64,000 bases of DNA from the NCBI RefSeq assembly GCF_010093595.1, contig NW_022985448.1, forward strand, positions 692,180 through 756,179. The letters run 5' to 3'. Shown one piece after another: positions 11,575 to 24,900 of this stretch (positions within the stretch are counted from its first letter, which is position 1; every line of letters starts with the position of its first letter). The notes under the pieces were generated by a model. That model was not told the origin of the DNA and searched no databases. It saw nothing but the letters and a program-made list of their open reading frames with translations. The position numbers and the translations under genes are program-made. Source of the stretch: Mytilinidion resinicola (Eukaryota > Ascomycota > Dothideomycetes > Mytilinidiales > Mytilinidiaceae).

Positions 11575-14500
11575 ATGGTCCATATCTTGGGTATTAGCGC
11601 ATTCAGCCAAGGTCCCCTCCAACACTGGTGGCAGTGGGCTCTTGTCGCAATTGTCGCATCAAGCGCCCTCTTAGGGATACTTTCTTCTCTCTGGGTTGTG
11701 ACTCAGGCCACTCGCGCTTATTTCAAGGTATACACAATGAACCCTTCTACGACTAGTTCTTAGTTTGCCTAACTCTTCTACTAGAAGAAAGCAAAAGCTT
11801 ACTCAATACCTCGTGGCACCTCTCATCGTTTACGAAAAATCACTGCAAGCACTGTGCACAACTGTTCCCTGCGGCCCTTGCCTTCAAAACCATCTAATTT
11901 CGGTGTATACCTCGGTAGCCTCTCGATACCCCCAACAGAAGATCAACTTACGCTGCTATCGCGATGGGATGCCATTATACTCGATACCTCGCAACCAGGG
12001 GTGATAGAGGCCCTGGACTGTGTCAGCAAACAGCTACCCCAACACGTCATAGACAGGCTACATCTCGAGGAATATCTTGACGCGAAAGTTGACCACAATA
12101 ATGAAGTCATATCGAAAAAGCTCAGTGAAGTCTTCAATACCATACAGAGTTGTGGAAAGCTTACTGGTATTCTCATTGCAGGGTGGAGAACAATGGACAA
12201 CGCGGTGGACCTCGTGGCCAAACTGATCAGCTCGTATGGTCTCGAGGTTTATTTGGAGGTTGGTCCCCCTGACTTCTTAGAAGGTAGAAGCCCAAACTTG
12301 AGCCTCTTTTCAGGACTAGTGGTGAAAAACGCTACTATCCTGCTAAATGGGGAACGGCGTGACTATTTCGAGATGTCAAAGATGAGAAGCACCACAAAGG
12401 CATTCGTTTCCGAGTCGTGCCGCAGGCCCTTCCTTGTAATGATGTGGGAGACCATTGACGATGATGCACGGCTTTCCCACGCAGTTCTGAGAAGGAGTTA
12501 TATGTGGTGCGGGTATCACGGGGCCTTGCCGTGGATCGGCCGTACTGCATCCATTACAGATGCGTCACGCTACGACTCTTTCATGGAGCCTCTAGCTGCA
12601 TTCCAATGGCTCAAAGACCGTAAAGTAATGGCCATCCATGAGGTGTTTCGCACAAACCAAAATGTCAGTAGCTTGCGGTCATCCACGTCACCTGGCTCTT
12701 TTTCAAAGGATGTTTGACTGATGAGTCCCCAAACAGCTCAAACCCACCATTAACCTCCGTCTCGAGGCTGATCAATCCTTCTTGTCTCTGTTTCCAAGCA
12801 TGCAAGATATTTTTGATATAGCGCTCGATGATACAGCCTCCGATAGAGCCTCCAATTTAGACGGTCGACTCAGCTCCTCCACCGTCACTCTGCAAGATCG
12901 TGGGACAGAAGACCATGGAGACCACAATCTAGAGAATCTAGATTTCGAAATGCCTGAATGGGCAGCATCCATGCCCAGATGCGCAGTCAATCCACTCTCC
13001 TGCTCCACATCAGGTACACTCTACGAATGTTTTGGATGCTTTCCAATCGGACTTGATGTCAATCTAAAAGACCTCGAGGCCATTCTAGAGTCGCAGAGAA
13101 GATTACGGAGACTCAACCTCCTCGCCAGACCTTCAAAAACTCAACTCGATGACGCTGTGGCATCTTATGCGAGGCTCGCGGAATGTGACGGTATGACCGT
13201 CGACATACCTGCACACATAAGGCATAGTATCCGCGACCTTGTAGAGCGGCTAAGCAAACCGTCCGAAGAAGCCCACAAAAACCAGATTGAAGTATACATT
13301 GGACTTGATTCTGGTTTTCGAACGCCCGCCGGCGCTCAATTCTGGGCGATCCATGACGCTAACCCTTCCTCTGGTTCGTCTCTGATCTACGTTTCAAAAT
13401 CAGTACAAGACTTGACTGGAGTCCTTCTTCACACCTATTTAAGCAGCTGTAAATTCTCGCGCTACCAATGCTGTGTTGCAGAATTCGCGCTACACAATCT
13501 CGAGTATACGCCGGGCGATCGATTACCAATGCCCATCCGCTTCCACAACGATCTGGAAATCTTATCTCCATCGGATTTGCTACTCTTCTTACAACACATG
13601 AGGTTCTCAGACTCGGATCGAGACTCCGCGCTGCTGGCGGTGATCCGTGCGAGTTGCCAAAACCTTTTAATCAACCAGCCTTCACTCGCGCAACTAAAGC
13701 GTAAATGTAACACGGATTACCTCAGTGGCGCTTGCACTGATGAAGACATAGTTACGGCAAGGCTGGACTGGTACCGCCAGTTGGACTTTGACACTATCAG
13801 CAAGGAAAGCGGCATTGAGATATTCCGTCAAGTTCATCATAGATTCGTAGACCTGCTGAACAACCGAGACTACGATAGTCTTGATCGAATTAATTCCGAA
13901 TTGTCCAAGCTGGTCGAAGGAGGCTCGATAGATTGGCGCACAGATTTCGTTCTTTTTTGCGTGCTTTCCGCAGCGAAAAGGTTGGCCTTCGAAGAGGTAT
14001 ACATAGAGGTTCAGGACAGAAACCCTCTCTTCAATCAGTTCTCCGACCAAAGCGCTGCTTTTGCTGAGCTGTTTGCCCTCGGATCTCGATGCGAAGCTTA
14101 CTTCGATGTCACCCCGAGCGATTTTGGCGTGCTGCTTTCCGAAAAGCATCGGAGATATTACAGTCAAGCTGAACACCAACCTCCAAAGTGGATAGGAAAC
14201 GCTCCGTCGTTCGCTTCTGCATATGCCGCAGCTCAGACAGACATCGACCCGAATACGGTAGTTTCTACTATGCCTGGATACCGCCGGTTTACTTTCCTAA
14301 GCGTCTTTGCGATCCCAGCTCTCATCGGTAAATATCCATCGTCGTATTGCTCTTGAAGTGACACTGATTCTGTTAGATATATTGCTTCTTACTACTACCG
14401 GTCGTGGTCTTTATCTTTCGGCTTTCATGCCTCTAGAGGATCAAAGATATGCAACGCTAGCTTTAATGGTGTCTTTATTGCTAAGTGGCGCTATCGGGAC

Positions 14501-17500
14501 CTGGATATCTATCGGTGGGACATATTATCTCATATCGATGGCATTCTCAGCAGCTAGCATGTTCATGCTCACACGCCTTCTCGGAGGGCTAGCTTTCACA
14601 GTTGTGGGAGGGTTTGTCGGCTTCATAGTCATCTCGGCAGTCCATAATGCGCGTGCAGGAGCGATATTCTTCTTCTATCTATTAGGCCTCACGTCCTACC
14701 TCTCGGTCTTAGCAGTCCTATCCACCCACCAGATTCCGGCTTCTTCCTTCTTGAATGGCCGACGCGTGAGTAATAGTTCAAGTTATATAAGGTAATTGTC
14801 GGGGCTAATACTAGAGCAGATGATTTTATACTTCATACCAACACTTGCAATCTCTCCGATAATCACGCTATGGGTGCGAGGATACGACTCGATAATATAC
14901 CTTGCAGTCCTCTATTTGTTTCTCATGTTTCTCATGCTTGGCACCCGTCATGTTTGTTCTGAATGGGCGACATGGTACCATTCTGTCAAGACACTTGACG
15001 ATAGCGCGGTAAAGGCTTGGTACACAGGTAAATTAGGCACACCAAACGCCCAGTCTCAGGAGACGCCTGTCAATAGTAAAGCATGCCAGAGATCTAGCAC
15101 AAATTTCTCGGCTCGACTCACAACAGAGAAAAGAACAAGGAATAGAATCGAACAGCCGGCTTTACAATCCTCACAAATTCCGACGACTAGGCTAAAGACA
15201 TTTGATTCTCTTACAGAACCTGCCATCTTAGCACTGTGTCGTAGCGAGTTATTCAAAGCAGTCATGGATGAAAAACATCGCCGCTTCTGGCAGAAAGCAA
15301 CAACGGACCCTCTGGTCAAGGAGCTGGCTTTATGCTGGGATTCCACCGTCTTCCTTTTAGAATGGTATTGTCGAACGTCTGAGGTCAAGCGTCCAATACC
15401 GTACAGCTCAACCTGGAACCTGATGTCGCAGGTAGCCCTTGACAATATGCAGCAGACTCAGAAAGGCATCCGCCTTCACAACTCATTCATCCACTGGCGT
15501 AATATTGGGGATGAAGTAGGTACGTGCTCTGCGAAGTCATCAATCTCATAATGCTGGAGCCCTCGTGCTGACACGTCTAGGCTGTTCAATATTGTACTTC
15601 ATTGTTGCCTTGCTAGATCGGTGGATTATCCTGATCGAAGGCGCCCAGCTTGTTGGGCTTTCTGCGGCCTTGGACAAGACTTTCCGTTTAGCAGTGGGGT
15701 TTGCGTTGGCCTACTATCTCCTAGGCGCCGTCATTTTGGATTACAAGGCACAGCATCTTCATCAAGCGTCCGAGCAACATACCCCCGATTCTATCACAGA
15801 GAAATCTCAGATCCAAAAGGCAGTCCTACACGACCAGCACATTCGTCGGCGTCTCTATGTCAGTACTCTTGGCCGATTCCTTGGCGTTCACGTATGGGCA
15901 TTATCGCTTAGTACAGCTTTCATTTGGATCTTCAACGGATCGGAAGCAGCTATGATCATGTTCTTATCTTACGTGGCGGCATACAGTGGATTGCTCCTCT
16001 ACCAGTGAGTCTACCATGAAGCCAGTTTTGAAATATCGCTAATAGTCCATTAGGTATAATAAGATCTTTTCTGGGCCTCACGCACTTCTCCCGCTCTCTG
16101 CGGCGGTTCTGACAGGGTTCCCAGTTGGTTTTATCTTGAAAGGAGTATACCCTGCATTTGAATACAGCGGCGTCATTGCTCTCGGTACAGCGACATGGAC
16201 AGCAGCGCTTCTTTCTCTTCGAACGGCCAAATTAGGTCGCCCTGAGGTGCTCCGACACGTAGTTCGCGGCTGTAAGAGGCTGTTTTTAACGAAGAGCTTT
16301 CAAGACTCTCTCCTTATTTCCAAGCCCCCGAACACCAAATCGCCTCAGTGCTTTCGCGCCTATTGCGATGGTGGAGTCAATGCCGAGTGGAACCAAGACG
16401 AACTCGAAGCGCTGTATTCAACATTACGGTTCGATTTCAAGGAAGCGAGATTCAAAGTCCTTCCTTTCGACTACCCAGGCATCGAAATCAAATCCCTCTT
16501 ACTTTCGTGCAATTATCACTCATTATCAAAACTAGCTCTGAGAGCCTTCCCCACTGCACCATACATGATGCAAAATATCATATCGACGTGGGAGCGGGGC
16601 TTCATCGATGTCTACATTGTCTCAACGGAGGCGCCAACTCACTCTAACGCTGGTCTTAGAGCAATCAGTTTTCAGAATGGCAGCCATATCACTCTACTAG
16701 TCGCATCGGAGCGTAGCGGAAGAAATTGCCTACAGCCAAAAATCAGCAGCAACTGTCAGGTTATTGCAGAAACACTAATACACGCCTGTGCTGAATCATT
16801 GTTTGGATTGCAGCCCCTTGAAGCTGGTATCTTGGAATCACTCCTAGCTTGTAAGGCCGTTCATGCCAAATCAGAGATTGATCTCTCAGAGAACTCAAAA
16901 CGGGCTTTCTCTTCGGATATCCCGGATAAGAATTCGGACGGATTAGTCGCATCTATACGACAAACCTTGCTTGCCACTCTATGCCTCGGCATTGATTGTG
17001 ATACGCAATGGGAGAGACTACCTTCCCACATCCGGAGATCGCTGATCCAGAGATGCATTGGAGTGTCACATCAGTTTTCTTCGTCAGATCTTGAGTGGAT
17101 CAAATCAAACGTCGGTGCGGACAGCGGCTGTGATGTTATGACGAGCGTCTCGCGATACGATCTTGGTGCATTCCTTCAGGTCCAAAAGATGAATCATCTT
17201 CGGGATCGTGTTTCTTTGGGACTATACGAAGTGGAAAATTGCCAGACATCAACCAATATTCATGCTCCACGACTTTCAGTACGTAGTAGTCGGCCCATAC
17301 CCTTGATCAGAAAACTGGCTACGCGCATGAAAGCGCCTTTCGTATCGGTATATCATAGCCTGGGCATTTGGATCAAATTCTTTGCTCTCGCAGGAATGGG
17401 CGACCCCGAATACCAAAGAGAGTTGATCTACACTTTGAAGACTGCGCCGAGGCCAAGTCGAAGAATCGCACGATTCTTCCTGACTGGAATTTGGATTTAC

Positions 17501-20500
17501 AATCGAGCGGCACAAGCTTTAGTCCTACCTCTCTTCTTGTACTACGGACGACCCGACTTGAAGAAAATGTCTAATACCATCAAAGGAAACATCATTACGC
17601 AGGGAAAGAGTTGCTTGATCGTGGAAAACTACGAGCGAACTGAAACAATCTTCATTCATTCCAGTGGAATCGAAGGTTATAAGCTCTATGTCTATCCGGG
17701 AGCACACAAAGAAGAGCCTAAAACTGGCCATACCATGGTCAGCACTTTTGGGCATGATATGAAGCTGTACTCTCGAAAGGAATATACGAAAGGAGATGTT
17801 ACGAATGAGTTCGTATATGATTACAATCTCAGATTTGTGCGTCGTCATAGCAAGATCTTGAAATGGGACAATCCTAGAATTCCTCTAGCCAAAACATGCA
17901 TCGGCGGAAAAGATGAAGGAGCCGTCTTCCGATACAACTACAAAGGCCATGTTGATTCGGGCAGTTATCTGCTGCACGGGAATCTTGTTCGGTTCCAGTA
18001 TCACTACCGGAAGAACGCTAAATACGACGACGAGCTTTTGCGGGCCGAGTTCATTCTTCCTCATCTCTCTTGTAACGTGAGCTGGTGTGCTCCTCCTGCC
18101 CGTCATGCAGACAAACCGGAGCGTTGGATACCCACCCCGAGGGTCTATGAAGCGACTTTTGTCCAAGGAGCTGACGTATACGAATGTTCCTGGCTCTACG
18201 ACCACAAATTCCATCCAACCATTGCCACTAAACTGAACGGAGAATTCATCGATACCCCCGAGATGATACGCCATGATTGGCTTGGTGTGCTTAAAAAACC
18301 CAATCATTGTGCCTTCGCGGATGAGAATCCACTTATTGGTTTCCGGAAACCCACGTCTACTTTTATTAGTCGGTTATTTCGTACCAATAGCAAGACTCAA
18401 CCAGTCTCAACTGCTCGTGCAAGATCGCAGTTATGGAAAGCTTGGAAAAAGCGTGTTGATCTCGACGGAGTTACGACTAGATGGGTCGACGAGCAGCTGT
18501 TAAGAAGAGAGCCGCTGCTGCGCCCATATTGGCGACGTAGAGACCGGGGGAGTCTTACCAAAGCGGAAGACTATCTCGCTCTACATGCAGATGCTATAAT
18601 GGCAACTTCAGATGTTTCGAGCGATATCAGCGCGTGGACTCCTTTAGCCGTTCGCATGAGTGATCTTTTCAGTTTTGGTCAAGGTGGAGATGCCGTCATC
18701 TACACGAGGACCAAAACTTTGCAGAGAGACACGGACGATTCGCTTCATGTCATTGCTGTCGATACGGGAACATGGCCTAATGAAGGCGGAGGAGTCTCGG
18801 CTTGTCGCAGAGACCTTATCAACAATCTCCGTACAATCAAGTGGCATATGGTGGTCGAGTCCGCGAACGACTTTGGGATACCGAAGCATCAAACCGAGGA
18901 GAATGTTGAATCTCTCAAGATCATCCCGTTGTGGGGTCTTGACTTCATGCATCCCTGCCATGGCATGTTCTCAAACAAGCTTGACAGCGAGGTAGATCAC
19001 ATCTTCTACGATGCCACGCTTGAGGATATCCGCATAAACTTCCTTCCGACGCTGACAGCGCTTGTGCAAGGCGCCCGCGCGGTCAACATGACCCAGGCAC
19101 ATGTCAAGCAAGCTACTAGAGCACTGATCAATCTCAATAACTATTTTCAAGATTCTCGGCACTGGAAAGAGGTATGGACCACCGACCTCGTGAAGAATAA
19201 ATGGAGAGAACTGTGGTTAGCAGACGACATGCCAAATACTCAGCCGCCTTCGCAATGGTTCGAAACCGAGCTGCCAACGCTCAGCCATCTGGACACTGCT
19301 CTAGAGCTTTGGTTCCGATGTTAGTCCTCATTTTTGGTAGAAGACTGTACATTTGCTGATCTTTTAACGTAGACCTCTTCATATTCTCGATTCCTGTCCC
19401 AGAGAAGATACCTGCAGTCTTTCAAGCATCTCACCATAGCGTCTCGGCGTCTTATGGTATTGTGTGCAAGATCAAACGAGGCTGCACGCTCCAGATCTGG
19501 GATCATGCGATATCTTGGAGGGAAACCAATCTGTATTTGTCCTCGACAATGTGCACGCTACCGCCCTTCATTCGTAATTCTCTGCTGGGGTTAATGCGGT
19601 TAACATCAACTCTCATTTTATACCATGCAGATCAGATTCTTCCATGTGCTGGTAAGCTGTCCATGACTGATTTATCGACTGATGAACGCCACTTAAGAAA
19701 TCTAACATGCTCCTAGACTTCTTCAACCCTGGCTGGGAAGTGGAGATCGGCACATCTCAAGGAGCTCTTGCGCACCGTAATGTATTTAGAAGAAAGGTCG
19801 ATCCGATCGGTATGCTTCCGCAATCTGCATTCATTTGACTCACTATTCTGACTCGATACAATCCAGTCAACGGCATTACCGATATGCAAAAATTCGCGCC
19901 AATCTCCGAGATCAAGACAAAACAGCCAACTGTGACCATGCTGTCCCATGTATGGTTTGCGAAAGACATCAAGACGGCACTACTAGCAGCTGATATCATT
20001 TCAAATGAGTGGGGATTCAAAGACTACAAACTCGACATCTATGGCGCCTTGAACAAAGCTCCTGTGTATTCATCCGAGTGCCAGGAGATTCTCGCTTGCA
20101 AAGGCTTGGGTGGTAGTGTCACGTTACGAGGTACCGCAGATCCAACAATGGTACTGGAGAACACGGTATGCTTCCTCAAATCGTATGGCTGTAAATCTAT
20201 ATCTGACATAAAGTAGTGGCTGTTCCTGAACTCTTCCGTATCTGAAGGCTTGCCTCTCGCTCTAGGCGAAGCAGCCTTGACAGGCGCCCCCGTTGTCTGC
20301 ACAGATGTCGGCGCGTCCCTCCGTGTACTCACAGATCCAGACACCGGCGCAAGGTACAGTGAAGTTGTGGCGCCGAACGACGCGTACGGCCTTGCCCGCG
20401 CACAGATCAATCTTCTCGCCATGCTAGACGATTGGGCCCAGTACGCAGACGACGACCCCGAGCATCCAGCTCCAATCTTGCCTCATAAGCCAACGCCAGA

Positions 20501-21161
20501 GGATGTCAAGGTCATCACGAGGCGAATGTACGAAAAGAGCGGACAGAGACGGAAATTAGGCATGATGGCGAGAGAAATCGTCCAGAAGAGCTTCAGCGGG
20601 GAGAGATACTTGCGCGAGCACGAGCAGATGCTCTGGGTCGGGAAAAGTGTGTACGAGATGAGGAAGCAAAGGCTCAAACCTGTCCGCCAATCTCAAAGCT
20701 ACCCTTCTTCTGGCTTCACACAAGAACGCGCTGGCAGTGGTGCGCAAACCCCAGACCTGCAGCTCGAGAAGATGCAGCACCCCCTCCACCCGCCGACTTT
20801 CCGCCACCTTTCGACTGCGACGTCGTTCTCGAGCGTGTATATCGACGACCCTGGCCCTTCGACTAGGAACGATGACTGGGGTATGCGGACCTTGGGTCGT
20901 TCGGGTGAGAAACTCGATCTCGAGACTGGGATTCAGGTGGAAAAGCCGGCACTGGTGAGGCTTAGCGGGGGGCCCGTGTCGTATGAGAACGAGAAGGGGA
21001 AGATGAATATGAATATGAGGATGTTCGAATCAGAAGAGCGGGTTGGGTCCGGGAAGAGACCGAGGTTTGGAGGCGAGCAAGAGAGGGTGGCGAGTGCGAG
21101 GAGCAGTGCTAGGATGAGGAGTGGACTTTGTGAGGTCCAGAATGCGGACGAGGGAACTTGA
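11575..21161 (+). CDS. gt4c: Giant membrane GT4 glycosyltransferase, Gt4c-like galactosaminogalactan synthase
   Basis: Eleven exons (11575-11727, 11785-12663, 12737-14327, 14377-14765, 14820-15519, 15581-16004, 16054-19319, 19373-19651, 19717-19809, 19867-20165, 20217-21161) sum to 9018 nt, about 3005 residues, with every junction in phase. Order of parts: an N-terminal signal-anchor helix (residues about 18-42), a region with barrel-like motifs (WDAIILDTSQPGV, GILIAGWR; 75-345), a soluble region to about 860, a bundle of roughly 10-14 hydrophobic helices (865-1450), a long soluble linker with beta-rich stretches, and a GT4 domain at about 2270-2770. The GT4 domain opens with DTGTWPNEGGGVSACRRDLI, like the PelF family, and holds the catalytic E-x7-E as EGLPLALGE near 20245. 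A low-complexity cytosolic tail follows. It is predicted to polymerise GAG from UDP-Gal/UDP-GalNAc at the plasma membrane, and the helix bundle may export the chain. An alternative upstream first exon is possible. Confidence 0.9.
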
Positions 21162-21904
21162 GTTGTACGTATGAGGCTTCCCTAAGCGGCGATGTTTTAG
21201 GGGCGTAATGGTATATGTCTGCATATTAGAAACGGCGCGCTGCATGTGGCTGGTTTGGATGCAGGTTTGTCTGAAGTGCTACAATGAGCTTCCACAAATT
21301 TGAAGAGATAGAATCGAACAGTTGGTAAGCTACAGTGCCTTGCCATAGATAGTTCTATCCGTACACTTTCCTGCCACTGTCTGTGGGGCTTCAACCTACT
21401 AATAGAAACCAGGGGCAGCAGATACACTTCCAATCTGCGTAGACCCTATTGACGCTGTCTGGGGTGGCCTCGCGAGTTTACTGTTTCTTTCTCATTTGGT
21501 ATGCGGATAGTACTATGAAGCTCCTCATGCAGCGGTAAACGAGTGTACAGATTTCTATGACGAGGCATTGTAGCTGCACTACCTCGATTCGTGCACAATA
21601 AGCACCTGGATAGGCCAGATTCAATCTGGGTTTACGAATTCACAAGGATATCCCCACGTGACGTGACCATTCTCTTGGCAAGCGTTAGCGTTCCCTCCAC
21701 AAAAAGATGGCCCTACTTCCATTGACGCGATCCCCAGCTGTTAACCTTGGAACCTCACCTCCACCCCCTCCCCTCGCATACACAACAAACACATCGCGCA
21801 TGGTCTCGCGCATGGAATTTTTCTAGCATCCGACTTGATCGCGACCTCACTCTACGCAGTCGGACTGCGCTTCGTCCCCTATCTCTCCCGCGGCCTCGGT
21901 CGTC
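21162..21904. promoter_or_regulatory. Intergenic region with upstream region of the nucleoporin gene
   Basis: 743 bases lie between the 3' end of gt4c and the nucleoporin start. It contains an overlapping E-box/CRE-like site (CACGTGACGTGAC, 21655-21667) about 240 bp before the start codon. No gene is seen. Confidence 0.5.
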
Positions 21905-24900
21905 ATGTCGAAACGCCAGATCGAAGTGCAAGGCACGAAGGATGGCACATCGTTTCTCGGCGATGGATCCGCTTCAGCAAATGCTGATGATGTCCCCAAG
22001 CGGGCGACAGCGGCGCAGCTCGCGAACAGAAAGTAAGTAAATGTTTATTGCGTCCGTAAAACTTGCGGGGCCTTCGAAAAGCAACCGCGTCGGAAGAGAA
22101 CATTGCCCGCCGCCACGCACAGCTGGCCGTCGCACGCGACTAGTTGATATGTGGCGCTCTCGTTCATTGCTTTGGTTTCCTTGACTGCCCAGAGTTCCAC
22201 TGGCGGCCGCACCTGCCCCAATTCCTTGTCTTCAATGTCTTCATAAGGTTGCTCCTGCTAATGCCTTACCACAGACTCAGAAGTATAAAGCAGCCAACCT
22301 CGCGGAAACAAACGTCTGGCTCGGTGAGTCATGCCCCCCCTTCCCCGGTACAAGCGCTTTCAGCGCGGTCCCCCTCGAAACTCTTCCTCGCTCAATTTCA
22401 AATTGATCATCTCCTTCATCAAGCACAAGCTCATACTACTCAGCAGTCCAATATCCAAGGCGGTATCTCACAAGGAAACCCCTTCGGCCAGGTGCAGCAA
22501 GGGACCCCCCCTTTGGCCTTCGGATCTCAGCAGCAAAATGCTCCTCAACAGTCAAGCTCCTTCGGGTTCCAACCACAACAGCAGGGTGGAGGCATGTTTG
22601 GAGGCACAACAAGCAGCTTTCCCCCGGCGCAGTCTGCTACGCCTGGCTCGTCATTCGTCAATTCATCCTTTCCAGCTTTTGGGGCGGGTGCGAACGCGAA
22701 TGCGAACACAGGTTTCGGCTTCAACCCTACTCCGCCAACTGCGTCGGACTTCAGCTTCTCCGCCCCTGGACCTAATCCGTTCGCTGCCACAAACACCAAT
22801 CCTGCCCTCAACACTCCTGCATCGGGCGCCTTCTCAGGATCTATATTCAATCTAGCTGCTCCGCAACCCGCCGCGGCGCCGCCTGCAGAGAACACGGCTC
22901 CAGCGAACCCGCAGGCATTAGCCTCGCCTTTCAAATTCGGTGCGACCAGCGCATCAAACGCTCCATCTCCTAGCATCTTTGGTCAGACTGCTCAGACCTC
23001 TGGTGCCATTGGGCCATCCTCCAACCTCTTCGGCACGAGCACTCCGAGCACTGCCCCGAATTCCAGCATTTTCGGTCAAGGCAATGCGCCGACAACACCA
23101 TTCTCCACAAACCTAGAGAAGAAGGTGTCCAGCCCAGACGAGATGCAGACTTCGCCTGATTACTCTCCCTCAAAGCCAACATCACCGGCCGTCAATACAT
23201 CGCAGCCGTCAGGTACGAGTCTGTTTGAGAGAATTACTCCCGCGGATCCGAAACCTCAAGATACACCAAGACAGTCGGTGGAGACTCCGCAGGCAGGGAA
23301 GCCTACTCGACCGACGTTTGGCAGTTTTGGTCAAACACCTGTGGCCAAGGAGACGCCGAGTGCGGGGAATCCTTTTGCAAATATTGCACGTACCCCATCG
23401 CCGGCTAAAGAGACCGCACCACCGCGCCCTGCCGAGGACTCAAAGACAGCGAACCCGTTCTCAAAGCTGCATCCTCCACTCGACAAGCCAGGTCGATCGA
23501 CTCCGTCTCCAGCTTTCAGCCAGCCTTCGAATATCTTTGGACAACAACCGGCCCCTACGCCATCCGTGAGTCTATCAAAGCCCTCCGAGCCGGTTCCCTC
23601 TCCGTCCAAACAACAGCCACCATCATCCGCAACCACGACTAAGGCACCATCATTCACGCTACCTCCGACTGGTGCTCCCATATTAGGCATGCCTTCGACG
23701 TCCTTTGCTCCACCCAAGAGTAGCCCCTTGAAGTTCTCTACTCCTGTTGATGTCACACCACCATCGAGTAATCGCAATTCTGTCATCGAAGCGCCAACGG
23801 TCACACCGACGTCTACCGCAAATGTTTTCGGCATCTCACAAGGACAAGCGATGTTCAGTTCGGCACCATCCATCAATAAGTCGTCCTCAGATGGAACAAC
23901 TGATTCCGTCGGCTATGATCCCGTCACGGGCAAGGTCACGAGGCTGGACGTTCGCAATGCTACTTTAGCTGATATGGAGAAGATGCTAGAAGATGGCCCA
24001 GGCCCAGATGCGGATGATCTTAGCAAGGAGATCTGGTGTGAGAGGGAAAAACTACGACTCTTGAACGTTGGGTTCAAGAATACCATCAACCATGCTGGTG
24101 TTTACGCAAACTGGACTCGTTACACTGATTGGTACGCCGAAGTAGCTAAGGAGATCTCCACACGCCTAGTGACCGCGAGGAGAAAGAAGACGGCGATAGA
24201 TGAAGCTAATTCTGGCCCAATGAACCCGTCCGTCAAGCGGAAAGCGGATCCCAAAGCTGAAGCTCAGCAAGAAGATCCAGGCACTGTTGCGAAGAAGTCA
24301 AAGAACGTGGAAGGGGCCTCTGTCCCCCAGAAGACTGTTTCACAGACGTCTAAGTCGCTGGAAGAAGTCCTAAATGGCGGCTCTGCTGCGTCGTCACCGC
24401 GTCCCACCTTTAACCAGCCGTCCGTTTCACAAACATCCAAGTCGCTGGAGGACATTCTGAACGGTGGCTCTGCTGCCCCGTCACCGCGCCCTAGCTCCAC
24501 ACAGCCGTCCAACTCATTCTCTACGAGCACGCCTGCTGCTCCATCCAATTCGTTCTTAGGGTCGGTTTCTACAGCTGCGGATTCTTCACGTCCATCCGGT
24601 CAAGCGGCCAATAATCGCCCAGAACTTGCTACTTCTGCTCCTAAATTTCCTCTACCGTCTACATCCAGTGGTTTCAATCAGTCAACGTTCAATCCTTTTA
24701 ATAGTCAAAACAAAGCGCCAGTGTCCAATCTCTTTAGCTCTCCTTCCAATGAGGCAGCGTCAAATTCTTTCACCCCAGTCTCCAAGGACCCAGGTTCCAG
24801 CATCTTCAATTCTGCTTTTACGACGTCCCAAGTGCCTGCGCCGGCCTCTAACTCCTTCAACTTTGCTTCCAACTCGGCATCTAAGGAACCTGTCACGTCT

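Noticed and set aside
22545..22976. 143-codon minus-strand frame inside the nucleoporin, and similar ones at 23331-23876 and 24705-25145
   Set aside because: Gly/Ala/Val-rich mirror of a biased coding strand; no domain, and the sense strand is clearly coding.
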